NCBI RefSeq assembly: GCF_001402875.1
Contig: NZ_CP012946.1
Location: forward strand, 266,001-330,000
Reading direction: 5' to 3'
DNA: 64,000 bases
Source: Blastochloris viridis
GTDB taxonomy: Bacteria; Pseudomonadota; Alphaproteobacteria; Rhizobiales; Xanthobacteraceae
Positions 35,194 to 47,894 of the stretch are shown here, piece by piece; positions within the stretch are counted from its first letter, which is position 1; every line of letters starts with the position of its first letter. The translations under genes and the position numbers were made by a program. The notes below the pieces were generated by a model, which had not been told where the DNA came from, did no database searches, and saw only the letters and a list, made by a program, of their open reading frames with translations.

Positions 35194-35281
35194 GATCGCG
35201 CATTCGAAATCCGGACGATCAGGCGTGACCCCGCCCCGCTGAACCCCCTTGGTCGAACGGGGTTTCCGGCGACGTGAATGC

Positions 35282-35310
35282 AAAACACCGGCCTGATCGG
35301 CCGGTGTTTT
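35282..35310. terminator. Strong bidirectional hairpin
   Basis: AAAACACCGGCC and GGCCGGTGTTTT form a perfect 12-bp stem around a 5-base loop, with an A-tract entering and a T-tract leaving, so it can act on either strand. It lies 353 bases after the L,D-transpeptidase stop and on the opposite side faces the end of the IS110 transposase. Confidence 0.75.
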
Positions 35311-35316
35311 GGTCTC

Positions 35317-35430
35317 ATACGGTTTCCGGTTGATCCGCTCGGACTGGCCGGTGGCCGAGGGGCGCGTCTTTTCCCTCTCCCCTTGCGGGAGAGGGTGCCG
35401 AGCGATCGCAAAGATCGCGAGGCGGGTGAG
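35317..35430. repeat. Left inverted repeat bracketing IS110
   Basis: Begins ATACGGTTTCCGGTTGAT and ends GCGAGGCGGGTGAG. The inner 60 bases (with CCCTCTCCCC-TTGC-GGGAGAGGG and a GCGATCG-type palindrome) recur as the exact reverse complement at 36586-36644. Relative to the right copy it has about 21 extra bases after the first 18. It looks like a repetitive extragenic palindrome. Confidence 0.8.
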
Positions 35431-35445
35431 CGACTGTCTTTCTGG

Positions 35446-36585
<1,140 letters not shown>

Positions 36586-36678
36586 CTCACCCGCCTCGCG
36601 ATCTTTGCGATCGCTCGGCACCCTCTCCCGCAAGGGGAGAGGGAAGAAAGAGCCGAGCCAATCAACCGGAAACCGTAT
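36586..36678. repeat. Right inverted repeat bracketing IS110
   Basis: Reverse complement of the repeat at 35317-35430, running from CTCACCCGCCTCGC to ATCAACCGGAAACCGTAT. The two copies face each other across the IS110 element. Confidence 0.8.
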
Positions 36679-36834
36679 CAAAGGCTCAGCGCGGCAGCCG
36701 CGTTTGAGCAGATCGGCGGGAGTTCTTGGGCCGGGACGCGAATGTGCGCGACGGCTGGGAGTATCGTTCCCGCGGTCGGCTGCCGCCGTCGGTATGTCGT
36801 ATCGGCCGCTCAGCAGCCTCCGGTCGGCTGCCGC

Positions 36835-39654
<2,820 letters not shown>

Positions 39655-39938
39655 GGAAGATCACCTTTAGCTAGCTGCCCGCCGTCGCCGGGCCGTCGCA
39701 GGCGGAACCGCGACGTGAGGGGCGAAACCGATCGAGCCTTGGCATTGATCGATCGACAAAAGGGGCGAAATCCGGGCGGTTCCGGAACATCCGACGCCCA
39801 TGTCCCGATGCCCGCGTCACGTTCGCGCGAGACGTCGCGCGCACCACGGGTGGCTCGGAGATATGGACGCCCTTCCGCCTTGTCAATCGCCGCGGAAGGG
39901 GGCATGCATCCGCCGCGCTTTCCTCAAAGGATGATGCA

Positions 39939-40826
39939 ATGATCAATACTTCCGCCCGTGGCACCGGTTTGTCACCGGTTCGCTTGGCTCTGGCTGCCGC
40001 CGTGATCGCCGTCGCGTTCGGCGCGCCGGGTACGGCTTTTGCCGACGCCCTCGTTGCCAAGGTCAACGGCGTCGAGATTTTCGAGAGCGACCTAGCGTTG
40101 ATCGAAGAGGGTGTGGGCGGGAACCTGCCGTCGGCGACGCCCGAACAGCGGCGCGAGGCGCTGATCAACTACGCCACTGACATCGTCATGCTCGCCAAGG
40201 CGGCCGAGGCCAAGAATCTGCAGGACTCGCCGGAGTTCAAGAAGAAGCTGGCCCATCTACGTCAGCGCCTCCTGATGGAGGAAATGATGGAGCAGGCCGG
40301 CCGCGAGGCGGTGAAGACCGCTGACCTGCAAAAGATCTATGAGGAAACCTCCAAGACTCTGTCGCAGGAGCAGGAGGTTCGCGCCCGTCACATTCTGGTC
40401 GAGAGCGAGGACCTGGCCAAGGAACTGGTCAAGCAGGCCCGCACCGGCACCGATTTCGTCGAACTGGTCAAGAAGAACACCAAGGACACCGGCTCGTCAG
40501 AGGATGGCGACCTTGGCTACTTCACCAAGAGCCAGATGGTGCCCGAATTCGCCGAAGTTGCGTTCAAGACCGCGAAGGGCCAGATCGCCGACCCGGTCAA
40601 GACCCAGTTCGGCTGGCACGTCATCAAGGTCGAAGACATTCGTCAGCGTCAGGCGCCGAAGCTCGAGGAGGTGCGCGAGCAGATCGAGCAGTACGTTCAG
40701 CACAAGGCCCAGACCGAGCTGGTGCTGAAGCTGCGCGAGAGCGCCAAGATCGAGCGGGTCCAGGCGCCGGAGAAGACTCCCGACCCGAAGGCGCCGGAGC
40801 AGAAGGCGCCCGACCAGAAGAAGTAA
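39939..40826 (+). CDS. Periplasmic parvulin-type peptidyl-prolyl isomerase
   Basis: SurA/PrsA-like folding factor, 295 residues. The signal peptide ends AFA at residue 35. A SurA_N-like helical region (40-135) is followed by a parvulin domain (about 145-240, phrases VRARHILVESEDLA, SEDGDLGYFTKSQMVPEFAEVAF, VKTQFGWHVIKVED). The C-terminus is Lys/Pro-rich (PEKTPDPKAPEQKAPDQKK). An AAAGG precedes the ATG. It faces secA and leads into argJ, an order conserved in relatives. Confidence 0.93.
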   Translation: MINTSARGTGLSPVRLALAAAVIAVAFGAPGTAFADALVAKVNGVEIFESDLALIEEGVGGNLPSATPEQRREALINYATDIVMLAKAAEAKNLQDSPEFKKKLAHLRQRLLMEEMMEQAGREAVKTADLQKIYEETSKTLSQEQEVRARHILVESEDLAKELVKQARTGTDFVELVKKNTKDTGSSEDGDLGYFTKSQMVPEFAEVAFKTAKGQIADPVKTQFGWHVIKVEDIRQRQAPKLEEVREQIEQYVQHKAQTELVLKLRESAKIERVQAPEKTPDPKAPEQKAPDQKK

Positions 40827-40835
40827 TCCGAAGTC

Positions 40836-40869
40836 CGGCCGCCTCGCTGGAAAACCGGTGAGGCGGCCG
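40836..40869 (+). terminator. Hairpin after the parvulin gene
   Basis: CGGCCGCCTC pairs with GAGGCGGCCG around a 14-base loop, 9 bases after the stop, followed by TTCGGGATT. A GC-rich terminator with a weak T-run. Confidence 0.65.
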
Positions 40870-40880
40870 TTCGGGATTAT

Positions 40881-40920
40881 CTGGAGCATGTCTGCAAAAG
40901 CCGGAACCGGGGTTGCGGAA
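40881..40920. repeat. Degenerate member of the GAGCA palindromic repeat family
   Basis: Starts CTGGAGCATG and contains CAAAAGCCGGAACCGGGGTTGCGG, the same order as the left hairpin of the repeat family (GAGCAT, loop around CCGG, TTGCG arm), but diverged. Confidence 0.5.
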
Positions 40921-41238
40921 ATAGGATGGTTCATTCGGTTTCCGGATGATCACGTCGTAATCCCGGGTCCAACTTCGCCGAAAAATCCTTGATCGGAACG
41001 GGATCGATCAGCGCCGGCTGATGCCCGAAGTCCTCGAAAGGTCGCCGCCGGCCCCGCGGTTGGCTTGGCAGCCCGGGTCGTCGCCCAGCTTCAACCGCCC
41101 GCGGCGCGGCTGGCGTAAGGTCTGCTGCGGCTCGGTGCGCCGAGGCCGCACATCACGCGGCGGTGAGCGGCATTGTCGTGCGCGGCCTTGCGTCCGCCCG
41201 GTGGCTCGGGCAAACGTCGGCCTCTCCAAGAGGCCACC

Positions 41239-42480
41239 ATGTCCCAGTCCGTTTCTCCCCTCGCCCCTCACGTCTTTCCGGAGTTGCCGCCGGTTGCCGG
41301 CGTGAAATTCGCCACCGCCGAGGCCGGCATCCGCTACAATAACCGAACCGACGTGCTGCTGATGGCGTTCGACCGCGGCACCACGGTGGCTGGGGTGTTC
41401 ACGCGCTCGAAGTGCCCGTCGGCACCGGTCGAGTGGTGCGAGGCCAAGCTGGCGGCCGGCAAGGCGCGGGCGCTGGTGGTCAATTCCGGCAATGCCAACG
41501 CCTTCACCGGCCGGGCCGGGCGCGACGCGGTCAAGCTGACCGCCGAGATCGCCGCGGCCGCCGCCGGGTGCCGGCCGCGCGAGGTGTTCTTGGCCTCGAC
41601 CGGGGTGATCGGCGAGCCGCTCGACGCCACCAAGTTCGAGGGCGTTCTGGCCGACTGCGCCGCCCGCGCCGCCGATGGCCCCTGGCTCGAGGCGGCGAAA
41701 GCGATCATGACCACCGACACCTTCCCCAAGGTGGCCACGCGCTCCGTCGACCTCGACGGCGTGCCGGTGACGCTGGTCGGCATCGCCAAGGGCGCCGGCA
41801 TGATCGCGCCCGACATGGCAACCATGCTGTCGTTCGTGGTGACCGACGCGCCGATCGCCGCGCCGGTGCTGCAGAACCTGCTCGATCGCGGCGTGGTCGA
41901 TACCTTCAACGCCCTCACCATCGACGGCGACACCTCGACCTCCGACACCCTGCTGATGTTCGCCACCGGCGCTGCCGCCGAGCGTGGCGCACCGGTGATC
42001 GCGGAGACGCGCGACAAGCGGCTGACCGGGTTCCGCGCCGCGCTGTTCGACCTGCTCGGCGACCTCGCCCGCCAGGTCGCCCGCGACGGCGAGGGCGCAC
42101 GCAAATTCATCACCATCACGGTGAGCGGTGCCACCTCCAAGCGCTCGGCGCGGAAGATCGCGATGTCGATCGCCAATTCGCCGCTGGTCAAGACCGCGGT
42201 CGCCGGCGAGGACGCCAATTGGGGCCGGGTGGTGATGGCGGTGGGCAAGGCCGGCGAGCCGGCCGAACGCGACAAGCTGACGATCTGGTTCGGCGATATC
42301 CGCGTCGCCCGCAAGGGCGCGCGCGACCCCGACTACGACGAGGCGGCGACCTCCGCCTACATGAAAGGCAGCGAGATCGAGATCAAGGTCGACCTTGCGC
42401 TGGGCGTTGCCTCCGACACGGTGTGGACCTGCGATCTTACCAAGGAATACGTCGCCATCAACGGCGATTACCGATCGTAA
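41239..42480 (+). CDS. argJ: Bifunctional ornithine acetyltransferase / N-acetylglutamate synthase
   Basis: Recycles the acetyl group in arginine synthesis: it transfers acetyl from N-acetylornithine to glutamate and, in bifunctional forms, also uses acetyl-CoA. At 413 residues it carries the self-cleavage site APDMATML (between A194 and T195, where the new N-terminal Thr is the nucleophile), the [10 protein letters not shown] motif and the C-terminal [27 protein letters not shown] lies 5 bases upstream of the ATG. Confidence 0.97.
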   Translation: MSQSVSPLAPHVFPELPPVAGVKFATAEAGIRYNNRTDVLLMAFDRGTTVAGVFTRSKCPSAPVEWCEAKLAAGKARALVVNSGNANAFTGRAGRDAVKLTAEIAAAAAGCRPREVFLASTGVIGEPLDATKFEGVLADCAARAADGPWLEAAKAIMTTDTFPKVATRSVDLDGVPVTLVGIAKGAGMIAPDMATMLSFVVTDAPIAAPVLQNLLDRGVVDTFNALTIDGDTSTSDTLLMFATGAAAERGAPVIAETRDKRLTGFRAALFDLLGDLARQVARDGEGARKFITITVSGATSKRSARKIAMSIANSPLVKTAVAGEDANWGRVVMAVGKAGEPAERDKLTIWFGDIRVARKGARDPDYDEAATSAYMKGSEIEIKVDLALGVASDTVWTCDLTKEYVAINGDYRS

Positions 42481-42486
42481 CCCAGG

Positions 42487-42511
42487 ACGCCGGCCGCGAT
42501 GCCGGCGTTTT
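42487..42511 (+). terminator. Rho-independent terminator of argJ
   Basis: ACGCCGGC and GCCGGCGT form an 8-bp stem with a 6-base loop directly followed by TTTT, 6 bases after the argJ stop. Confidence 0.8.
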
Positions 42512-42655
42512 GGTGTCCGGCCACCGAGGAATTCCTTTCCGATCGGGGAATTTTCGCGGAGGCTGTTGCCGGGATCTCGGCCGGATCGACCGGAAAACGT
42601 TTCAGCACCGTGTATCGACGGCGAGCAACCTCGCCTTAATCCGAAAGGACCTAGA

Positions 42656-43075
42656 ATGATGTCCGCAAATTCAAGCGGACCGCTCCTGCTCGTGGCAGCG
42701 GTGGCGCTGGTCGATGCCGACGGGCGGGTGCTGATCGCCCAGCGGCCGGCGGGGAAGGCGATGGCGGGACTGTGGGAGTTTCCCGGCGGCAAGGTCGAGG
42801 CCGGCGAGCGTCCGGAGACCACGCTCATTCGCGAGATGGACGAGGAACTCGGCATTGCGATTCAAGAGCCGTGCCTGGCGCCGCTGACCTTCGCCAGCCA
42901 CGACTATGGCGACTTCCACCTCCTGATGCCGCTCTATGTGTGCCGGCGCTGGAGCGGCCAGCCGACCGCACGCGAGGGCCAGACGTTGGCCTGGGTGCGC
43001 CCGGCGCGGCTGCGCGAGTATCCGATGCCGCCGGCCGACGTGCCGCTGATCCCGATGCTGATCGACCTGCTCTGA
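42656..43075 (+). CDS. mutT: MutT-type Nudix hydrolase (8-oxo-dGTP diphosphatase)
   Basis: Cytoplasmic Nudix enzyme of 139 residues that sanitises oxidised nucleotides. The Nudix box is complete: GGKVEAGERPETTLIREMDEELGI fits Gx5Ex7REUxEExGU. The VAAVALVDADGRVLIAQRP opening and WEFPGGK are typical of MutT proper. Two ATGs are adjacent (42656, 42659) after an AAAGGA site. Position after argJ is conserved in related bacteria. Confidence 0.92.
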   Translation: MMSANSSGPLLLVAAVALVDADGRVLIAQRPAGKAMAGLWEFPGGKVEAGERPETTLIREMDEELGIAIQEPCLAPLTFASHDYGDFHLLMPLYVCRRWSGQPTAREGQTLAWVRPARLREYPMPPADVPLIPMLIDLL

Positions 43076-43200
43076 GTTTTGTTCAGGGTTTTCTTTCGCA
43101 GGACCGGTGGCCGCGGGTAGCGCAAACCCCAGGCGCGAACGAGCCCCCGGCCGCCGCCGCCGAAGGGGTCGAGACGAAGGCCGCCCGGAAGGAGATGCCG

Positions 43201-43389
43201 ATGCAGCGGTTTCACAAAGCAGTTGCGGCCATCCGGCGAATTTCGGTGGACGACCGGGGGGTGACCGCGGTCGAATACGCCATCGTGCTTGCGGTCGTCA
43301 GCCTCATGATCGTGGCGCCGCTCGCGACGATCGGCCGGGACATCCTGCCCGACATCCTCGGCAGGGTGGCAGACGTGTTCAGGCCCTGA
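43201..43389 (+). CDS. Flp-type (type IVb) pilin
   Basis: Pilin of 62 residues. The type IVb processing site is visible as G|VTAVEY, with the Glu-Tyr pair at +5/+6 characteristic of Flp pilins, followed by a hydrophobic helix (AIVLAVVSLMIVAPLATIG). After cleavage the mature pilin would be about 42 residues. The Tad/Cpa assembly genes are not in the window. ATG 43201 sits 6 bases after GGAG; the upstream ATG at 43195 abuts it and is unlikely. Confidence 0.9.
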   Translation: MQRFHKAVAAIRRISVDDRGVTAVEYAIVLAVVSLMIVAPLATIGRDILPDILGRVADVFRP

Positions 43390-43409
43390 GCGGCGGGTCC
43401 GGCTCGGAC

Positions 43410-43439
43410 GCGATCGCCGGGGGCGGGTGAGGCGATCGC
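43410..43439 (+). terminator. Hairpin after the pilin gene
   Basis: GCGATCGCC and GGCGATCGC pair perfectly over 9 bp with a 12-base G-rich loop, 20 bases after the stop. No T-run. Confidence 0.5.
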
Positions 43440-43476
43440 GCATGTCGGTCCGCGCGGTCGGGCCGGGGGCGGAACC

Positions 43477-43920
43477 ATGACCAGGACGGGCAGCGCAGCG
43501 AGCGGCAAGATCACCATCCGGAAACTGGAGCCGGCAGAATGGCGGCTGGCGTTTCCGGTGATTGCGGTGCTGCGCACCCACCTGACCCTTGACGAATTCG
43601 TCGAGCGCGTCGACCGGCAGAGCTTTGCGGGCTACGCGCTGGTCGGCGCCTTCGTCGACGGCCGGCTGGTCGGTGTGCTCGGGGTGCGGCCGGTGCATAC
43701 CCTGGCGCGCGGGGCCCACCTGCAGGTCGACGACCTCGTCGTCGCCGACGAGGCGCGGCGAGCCGACATCGGCAAGGCGCTGATGGACCATGTCGAGCGC
43801 GAGGCTGTGGTTCGCTGCATGCAGGCGGTGTTCCTGGACGCGCGCTCGGAGGCAGTGCCGTTCTACAAGTCGCTCGGCTTCGGCCTCCATCACGCGCCGG
43901 CGATGCGCAAGCTGCTGTGA
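43477..43920 (+). CDS. GNAT-family acetyltransferase
   Basis: Cytoplasmic N-acetyltransferase of 147 residues. The acetyl-CoA-binding motif A region reads LQVDDLVVADEARRADIGKALM, with R-R-x-x-I-G-K replacing the usual Q/RxxGxG/A, and motif B is FYKSLGFGLHHA. The substrate cannot be told. It has its own start after a GGCGGAACC stretch, with no operon partner in the same orientation close by. Confidence 0.85.
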   Translation: MTRTGSAASGKITIRKLEPAEWRLAFPVIAVLRTHLTLDEFVERVDRQSFAGYALVGAFVDGRLVGVLGVRPVHTLARGAHLQVDDLVVADEARRADIGKALMDHVEREAVVRCMQAVFLDARSEAVPFYKSLGFGLHHAPAMRKLL

Positions 43921-43967
43921 TACGGGACCCGGCCGGACCGCCGGGCAACGTAGGGGCCGAGCCGTGC

Positions 43968-44837
43968 TCAGCGCTTTGGCGCCGGGCCGTGCTCGACCGC
44001 GCCGAGCGCGTCGGCGAGCCGCATCTGCGCCGTGCCCGGCTTCAGCGGCTGCTGCTGGCTCTCGTGCGGTGCCCAGCCTGACAGCCAGACAATGTCGAAG
44101 GTGGCACGGATGCGGCCGTCCGGGTCGGCGAACCGCGCCGCGTAGAGTTCGGCGGCCCGGATCAGGCTCGCCCGCCGCAGCGGGGCGCGGCGGCGCTCGA
44201 CCAGCGGGTTGGCGGCTCCCATCCGGCGAAGCTCGGCCATCAGCGCCAGTGGCGTCGCATAGCGTACCGTCAGGCGGTCGACGTCGGCCACCGGCAACGC
44301 AAAGCCGGCCCGCTGCAGCAGGGCGCCCAGCTCACGCACCTCGGCGAACGGCGCGACCCGGGGCGACACGCCGCCGGTGGTTTCGGCCTCGGCGGCGGTG
44401 AAGGCTTGGCGCAGCTCGGTCAGGCTGTCGCCGCCGATCAGCGCGGCGAGGAACAGCCCGTCCGGTTTCAGGGCGCGACGGATCTGCACCAGCAGGCCGG
44501 GCAGGTCGTTGACGAACTGCAGCGCCAGCGCCGACACCGCAAGATCGAGCGAGGCGGGTGCAAACGGCAGCGCGGCGCCGTCGGTGCCGTCGTCACCGCC
44601 GGCCAGAAGGTCGAGCCGGGTGATGGCATCGATCTGGCCGCTGGCCCGCAGCGCGCTCGTCACCGCCTCGGTCGGGGTGCCGATATCGGCGGCGACGGCG
44701 AACCGCCGGGTCACCGCTGCCAGCCGCTCGGACAGTTCGCCTGCGGCGAGGTCGACCAAGAAATCGGCCGGCCCCAGCGCCAGGGCGCGGACTCGGCGGC
44801 GGCGGATCACGGCGCGGTCGAACACATGAGGTGTCAT
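43968..44837 (-). CDS. BioC/NDUFAF5-like SAM-dependent methyltransferase
   Basis: Protein of 289 residues with a class I methyltransferase fold: LDLLAGGDDG near residue 75, ALPFAPASLDLAVSALALQFVNDLPGLLVQIRRALKPDGLFLAALIGG as motifs II-III, and a LRQAF segment that follows in this family. I recognise the pattern from alphaproteobacterial relatives of BioC and of mitochondrial NDUFAF5, which modifies a complex I subunit. The canonical motif I is degenerate, so whether it binds SAM is uncertain. It is divergent from comF. Confidence 0.8.
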   Translation of the reverse strand: MTPHVFDRAVIRRRRVRALALGPADFLVDLAAGELSERLAAVTRRFAVAADIGTPTEAVTSALRASGQIDAITRLDLLAGGDDGTDGAALPFAPASLDLAVSALALQFVNDLPGLLVQIRRALKPDGLFLAALIGGDSLTELRQAFTAAEAETTGGVSPRVAPFAEVRELGALLQRAGFALPVADVDRLTVRYATPLALMAELRRMGAANPLVERRRAPLRRASLIRAAELYAARFADPDGRIRATFDIVWLSGWAPHESQQQPLKPGTAQMRLADALGAVEHGPAPKR

Positions 44838-44939
44838 CGTTGCCCTCCGCCCCTGGATGTGGACATCGGCGCCCGTCTGGCAATGGCCTGGGTCGATCGC
44901 CGCGCTTGCGGAGCGAAATTTGCAACCTTAGGCTACGCC

Positions 44940-45731
44940 ATGATGGACCCGGTTGCAGCAGGCGGAGGCGGGGCGTTGGGCCGGCGCGGTATCGCGACAC
45001 TGCGGGCGGCTGCCGCGTTGATCCGCGACGTCGCGCTGCCGCCGACCTGCATCGCCTGCCGTGTTCCGGTCGCCGACGACGGCGGCCTGTGCCCGGCGTG
45101 CTGGGCGAAGCTGAACTTCGTCAGCCGGCCATATTGCGAGCGGCTGGGCACGCCGTTCGCGGTCGACCTCGGCGCTGGCATGATATCGCCGGCGGCGCTC
45201 GCCGACCCGCCGGCGTTTCAGCGGGCGCGGGCGGTGGCGCGCTACGATGAGGTCGCCCGCCGGCTGGTGCACGCCCTCAAGTTCGGCGATCGCATCGAGT
45301 TGGCCCGGCCGCTTGGCCGGATGATGGCCCAGGCCGGCGCCGAGCTTCTCACCGATGCCGACGCCGTGGTGCCGGTGCCGCTGCACTGGATGCGGCTGTG
45401 GCGACGGCGGTTCAATCAGTCTGCGGCGCTGGCGGACGAAATCGGGCGCTCCGCCGGGATTGCGGCTCGGCCCGGCCTGCTGGTGCGCCGCCGACGCACC
45501 GGCCACCAGGTCGGACTGAGCCGGGCGGAGCGGGCGCGCAATGTCCAGGGCGCGTTCGCCGTGCCGCCGGAGGGCGTCGGCGAGGTGCGCGGCCGCCGGC
45601 TGGTGCTGATCGACGACGTTCTGACCACCGGGGCGACGCTGGAAGCCTGCGCGCGGGTGTTGTCGCGGGCCGGGGCGGCCCGGGTCGATGCGCTGGTGTT
45701 CGCAAGGGTGGTGGATTTGGCGGACGGTTAA
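44940..45731 (+). CDS. comF: ComF-family phosphoribosyltransferase-like protein
   Basis: A 263-residue protein with an N-terminal zinc ribbon (C37xxC40, C51xxC54) and a C-terminal type I PRTase fold. The PRPP-loop motif is VLIDDVLTTGATLEACA, preceded by the VVPVPLHWMRLWRRRFNQSAALA segment typical of ComF. In competent bacteria ComF aids DNA uptake; elsewhere its role is unclear. The start is uncertain: ATGs at 44883, 44940 and 44943 are all in frame. Next in the conserved order is grxC. Confidence 0.88.
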   Translation: MMDPVAAGGGGALGRRGIATLRAAAALIRDVALPPTCIACRVPVADDGGLCPACWAKLNFVSRPYCERLGTPFAVDLGAGMISPAALADPPAFQRARAVARYDEVARRLVHALKFGDRIELARPLGRMMAQAGAELLTDADAVVPVPLHWMRLWRRRFNQSAALADEIGRSAGIAARPGLLVRRRRTGHQVGLSRAERARNVQGAFAVPPEGVGEVRGRRLVLIDDVLTTGATLEACARVLSRAGAARVDALVFARVVDLADG

Positions 45732-45920
45732 CGCCGAAATCCGGCGCGGCGCGGCGCGACGCTCGTTGGTTGTGCTGAAAAACCATTTCAATCAATGGCG
45801 TGCCGGCTGGATTGGTTGCGCGGCCCCGAGGGGATGGGCCGAAACCTCCGCCCTTGGCGCCGTGCCCGCAAACACCGTGGTCGTCCGCGGCTCTGCTCGC
45901 GCCGCCCGACCGGGCCCGGC

Positions 45921-45960
45921 TCGCGCAAAACCGGTTCCACTTTTTGCCGAAATTGCTCTA
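45921..45960. repeat. Degenerate member of the GAGCA palindromic repeat family, reverse orientation
   Basis: Read on the minus strand it gives TAGAGCAATTTCGGCAAAAAGTGG then AACCGGTTTTGCGCGA, with the same landmarks (TAGAGCA start, AAGTGG, CCGGTT, TTGCGC) as the copies at 33114 and 55034. It lies in the comF-grxC gap. Confidence 0.65.
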
Positions 45961-46002
45961 AGTCATCGATCCGCCACACCATTGTCGTGTCGTGGAGACG
46001 TC

Positions 46003-46260
46003 ATGCCCCCGATCGTGCTCTATTCGAAATCGTCCTGCCCCTATTGCCACGCCGCCAAGGAGCTGCTGCGACGCAAGGGCGCTACCTTCACCGAGATCGA
46101 CATTTCCGGCGATGCCTCCGCGCGCGCCGAGATGCTGGCGCGCTCGGGCGGCGTCTCGACCGTGCCGCAGATCTTCATCGGCACCACCCACGTCGGCGGC
46201 TGCGACGACCTCTACGCGCTGGAGGAAAAGGGCCAGCTCGATCCGCTGCTGGTGGCCTGA
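46003..46260 (+). CDS. grxC: Glutaredoxin 3
   Basis: Dithiol glutaredoxin of 85 residues that reduces protein and glutathione mixed disulfides in the cytoplasm. The active site is C12-P-Y-C15. The cis-proline segment is VSTVPQIFIG and the glutathione-binding GGCDDL follows, as in GrxC. GGAG is 7 bases before the ATG. Confidence 0.96.
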   Translation: MPPIVLYSKSSCPYCHAAKELLRRKGATFTEIDISGDASARAEMLARSGGVSTVPQIFIGTTHVGGCDDLYALEEKGQLDPLLVA

Positions 46261-46505
46261 TCGCCCGCGTCGGGCCAATGACAGTGCGTGGCGCTGTTCG
46301 GCAGGCGGGCGCGGGAGGCGGCCGTCTCCCGCCCGATGTCCGAGGGAGCGCAGCTGTTTTCGCGCCCGCGCGGGCTGCCCGGCCACATTGCCGGAGCCGG
46401 CGTGGGGCGGACGAGAGCCGAAAATGCACGCCGGCCCGTCGCCTCCGCCCGATTGTCGGCTAGGATGCCGCCGTCACCCGTGCCTCCAGCCAGCGAGATT
46501 GGCCA

Positions 46506-47393
46506 ATGACGATCAATTCCGGCTCACCCGCCACCTTCCGCGTCGCGCTTGCGCAAATGCGGTCGGGACGGTCGGTGGCCGCCAATATCGACTCGACCGT
46601 GGCGTTGGTGCGCGAGGCCAAGGCAGCCGGCGCCGACTATGTGATGACGCCTGAAATGACCTCGCTGTTCGAGGCCGACCGGGAGAAGCTGTTCGAGGTC
46701 CTGGCCCCGGAGGCCGAAGACACCGCGCTGGCCCACCTCCAGGAACTGGCGCGTTCGCTTGGCCTTTGGCTCCATGTCGGGTCGCTGCCGATCAAGGCCT
46801 CGCCCGATCGGGCGGTGAACCGTTCGTTCGTGCTGGCGCCGAGCGGCGCAATCGCCGCGCGCTACGACAAAATCCATTTGTTCGACGTCGATCTCGCCGG
46901 TGGCGAGAGCTACCGCGAATCCGAATCGTTCCAGCCGGGCGAGACCGCGGTGTTGGCCGACCTGCCGTGGGGCCGGATCGGCCTGTCGATCTGCTACGAT
47001 GTGCGCTTTCCGGCGCTCTACCGCGCGCTGGCCGAGGCAGGGGCGTCCTTTCTCGCCGTGCCGGCGGCGTTCACCCACCGGACCGGCGAGGCGCACTGGC
47101 ACGTGCTGCTTCGGGCGCGGGCGATCGAAAACGGTTGCTTCGTGTTCGCCGCCGCCCAGGGCGGCCGCCATGACAACGGCCGCGAGACGTTCGGCCATTC
47201 GCTGATCGTCGACCCGTGGGGGCGCATTCTCGGCGAAGGCGGCACCGCGCCGGGCATCATCATCGCCGATATCGACCCGGCCGAGGTGGTGTCGGCGCGC
47301 GGCCGCGTGCCTTCGCTACAGCACGGCCGCCGCTTCTCGGTGGTCGAGCCCTCCGCCGAGCCGCGCCTGCACGTGATCGGAGCGGCGCCGTGA
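46506..47393 (+). CDS. Carbon-nitrogen hydrolase (Nit-like amidase)
   Basis: Nitrilase-superfamily protein of 295 residues with catalytic triad E50 (VMTPEM), K122 (RYDKIHLF) and C163 (SICYDVRFP). The YDKIHLFDVD and GESYRESESFQPG phrases place it near Nit1/Nit2-type omega-amidases and deaminated-glutathione amidases, which remove damaged metabolites. Being next to glutaredoxin fits a glutathione-related role, but that is inference. Its stop overlaps the next gene's GTG start (GTGA). Confidence 0.9.
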   Translation: MTINSGSPATFRVALAQMRSGRSVAANIDSTVALVREAKAAGADYVMTPEMTSLFEADREKLFEVLAPEAEDTALAHLQELARSLGLWLHVGSLPIKASPDRAVNRSFVLAPSGAIAARYDKIHLFDVDLAGGESYRESESFQPGETAVLADLPWGRIGLSICYDVRFPALYRALAEAGASFLAVPAAFTHRTGEAHWHVLLRARAIENGCFVFAAAQGGRHDNGRETFGHSLIVDPWGRILGEGGTAPGIIIADIDPAEVVSARGRVPSLQHGRRFSVVEPSAEPRLHVIGAAP

Positions 47394-47839
47394 TCCGCTA
47401 CGCTTTGCGTTGCGGGAAAGGCCACGAATTCGAAAGCTGGTTCCCGTCGTTCGAGGCCTTCGAAGCCCAGCAGCAGCGCCGCCTGGTGACGTGCCCGCTG
47501 TGCGGCGCGACCGAGATCACCAAACAGTTGATGGCGCCCTCGGTGGCGCGCGGCGGCCGTGAGGCCGAGCCGATGTCGGCCGAGCCGGTGGCGCCAACCG
47601 CGCTGATCTCGCCGGACGATGTCGAATTGCGCACCAAGCTGCGCGCGTTGAGGACGCAGTTGGTCGAGAATTCCGACTATGTCGGGCCGAGCTTTCCCGA
47701 TGAGGCGCGCCGCATGCATGCCGGCGAGATCGGGCACCGCTCGATTTGGGGCGAGGCGACCGCGGCCGATGCCCGCGCTCTGATCGAGGAGGGCATCGAG
47801 GTGATGGCGCTGCCGCCGATCCTGGAGGACCGCAACTGA
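47390..47839 (+). CDS. DUF1178-family protein
   Basis: A 149-residue protein of unknown function. The N-terminal zinc-ribbon-like part has C8 in YALRCGKGHEFESWF and C35-P-L-C38. The C-terminal half (VGPSFPDEARRMHAGE, IWGEATAADARALIEEGIEVMALP) is the conserved block of DUF1178. It starts at GTG 47390, overlapping the nitrilase stop by 4 bases, so the two are translationally coupled. The pairing is common in alphaproteobacteria. Confidence 0.9.
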   Translation: MIRYALRCGKGHEFESWFPSFEAFEAQQQRRLVTCPLCGATEITKQLMAPSVARGGREAEPMSAEPVAPTALISPDDVELRTKLRALRTQLVENSDYVGPSFPDEARRMHAGEIGHRSIWGEATAADARALIEEGIEVMALPPILEDRN

Positions 47840-47847
47840 CACTGTTT

Positions 47848-47874
47848 CGGCAAGATCACAGCGTGATCTTGCCG
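47848..47874. terminator. Bidirectional hairpin between DUF1178 and ubiG
   Basis: CGGCAAGATCAC and GTGATCTTGCCG form a perfect 12-bp stem with a 3-base loop, midway between the two convergent stops. A short TTT lies on its left flank. It probably terminates from both sides. Confidence 0.75.
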
Positions 47875-47894
47875 TCAGCTTGGCGCCGGCGCGC

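Larger units (their letters stand above)
34929..35445. other. Intergenic region with repeats before the IS110 gene
   Basis: No gene. It holds, in order, a degenerate palindromic repeat (35151-35193), a strong A/T-flanked hairpin (35282-35310) and the left copy of the inverted repeat that brackets the IS110 element (35317-35430). Confidence 0.65.
40827..41238. other. Intergenic region between the parvulin and argJ genes
   Basis: 412 bp without a gene. It contains the parvulin terminator and a degenerate repeat (both listed), and presumably the argJ promoter. The argJ ribosome-binding site AAGAGG is at 41228-41233. Confidence 0.6.

Noticed and set aside
33411..35411. A 666-codon minus-strand frame opposite the L,D-transpeptidase
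   Set aside because: The plus-strand gene has a lipobox and catalytic HG...SRGC motif; the minus frame is composition-driven.
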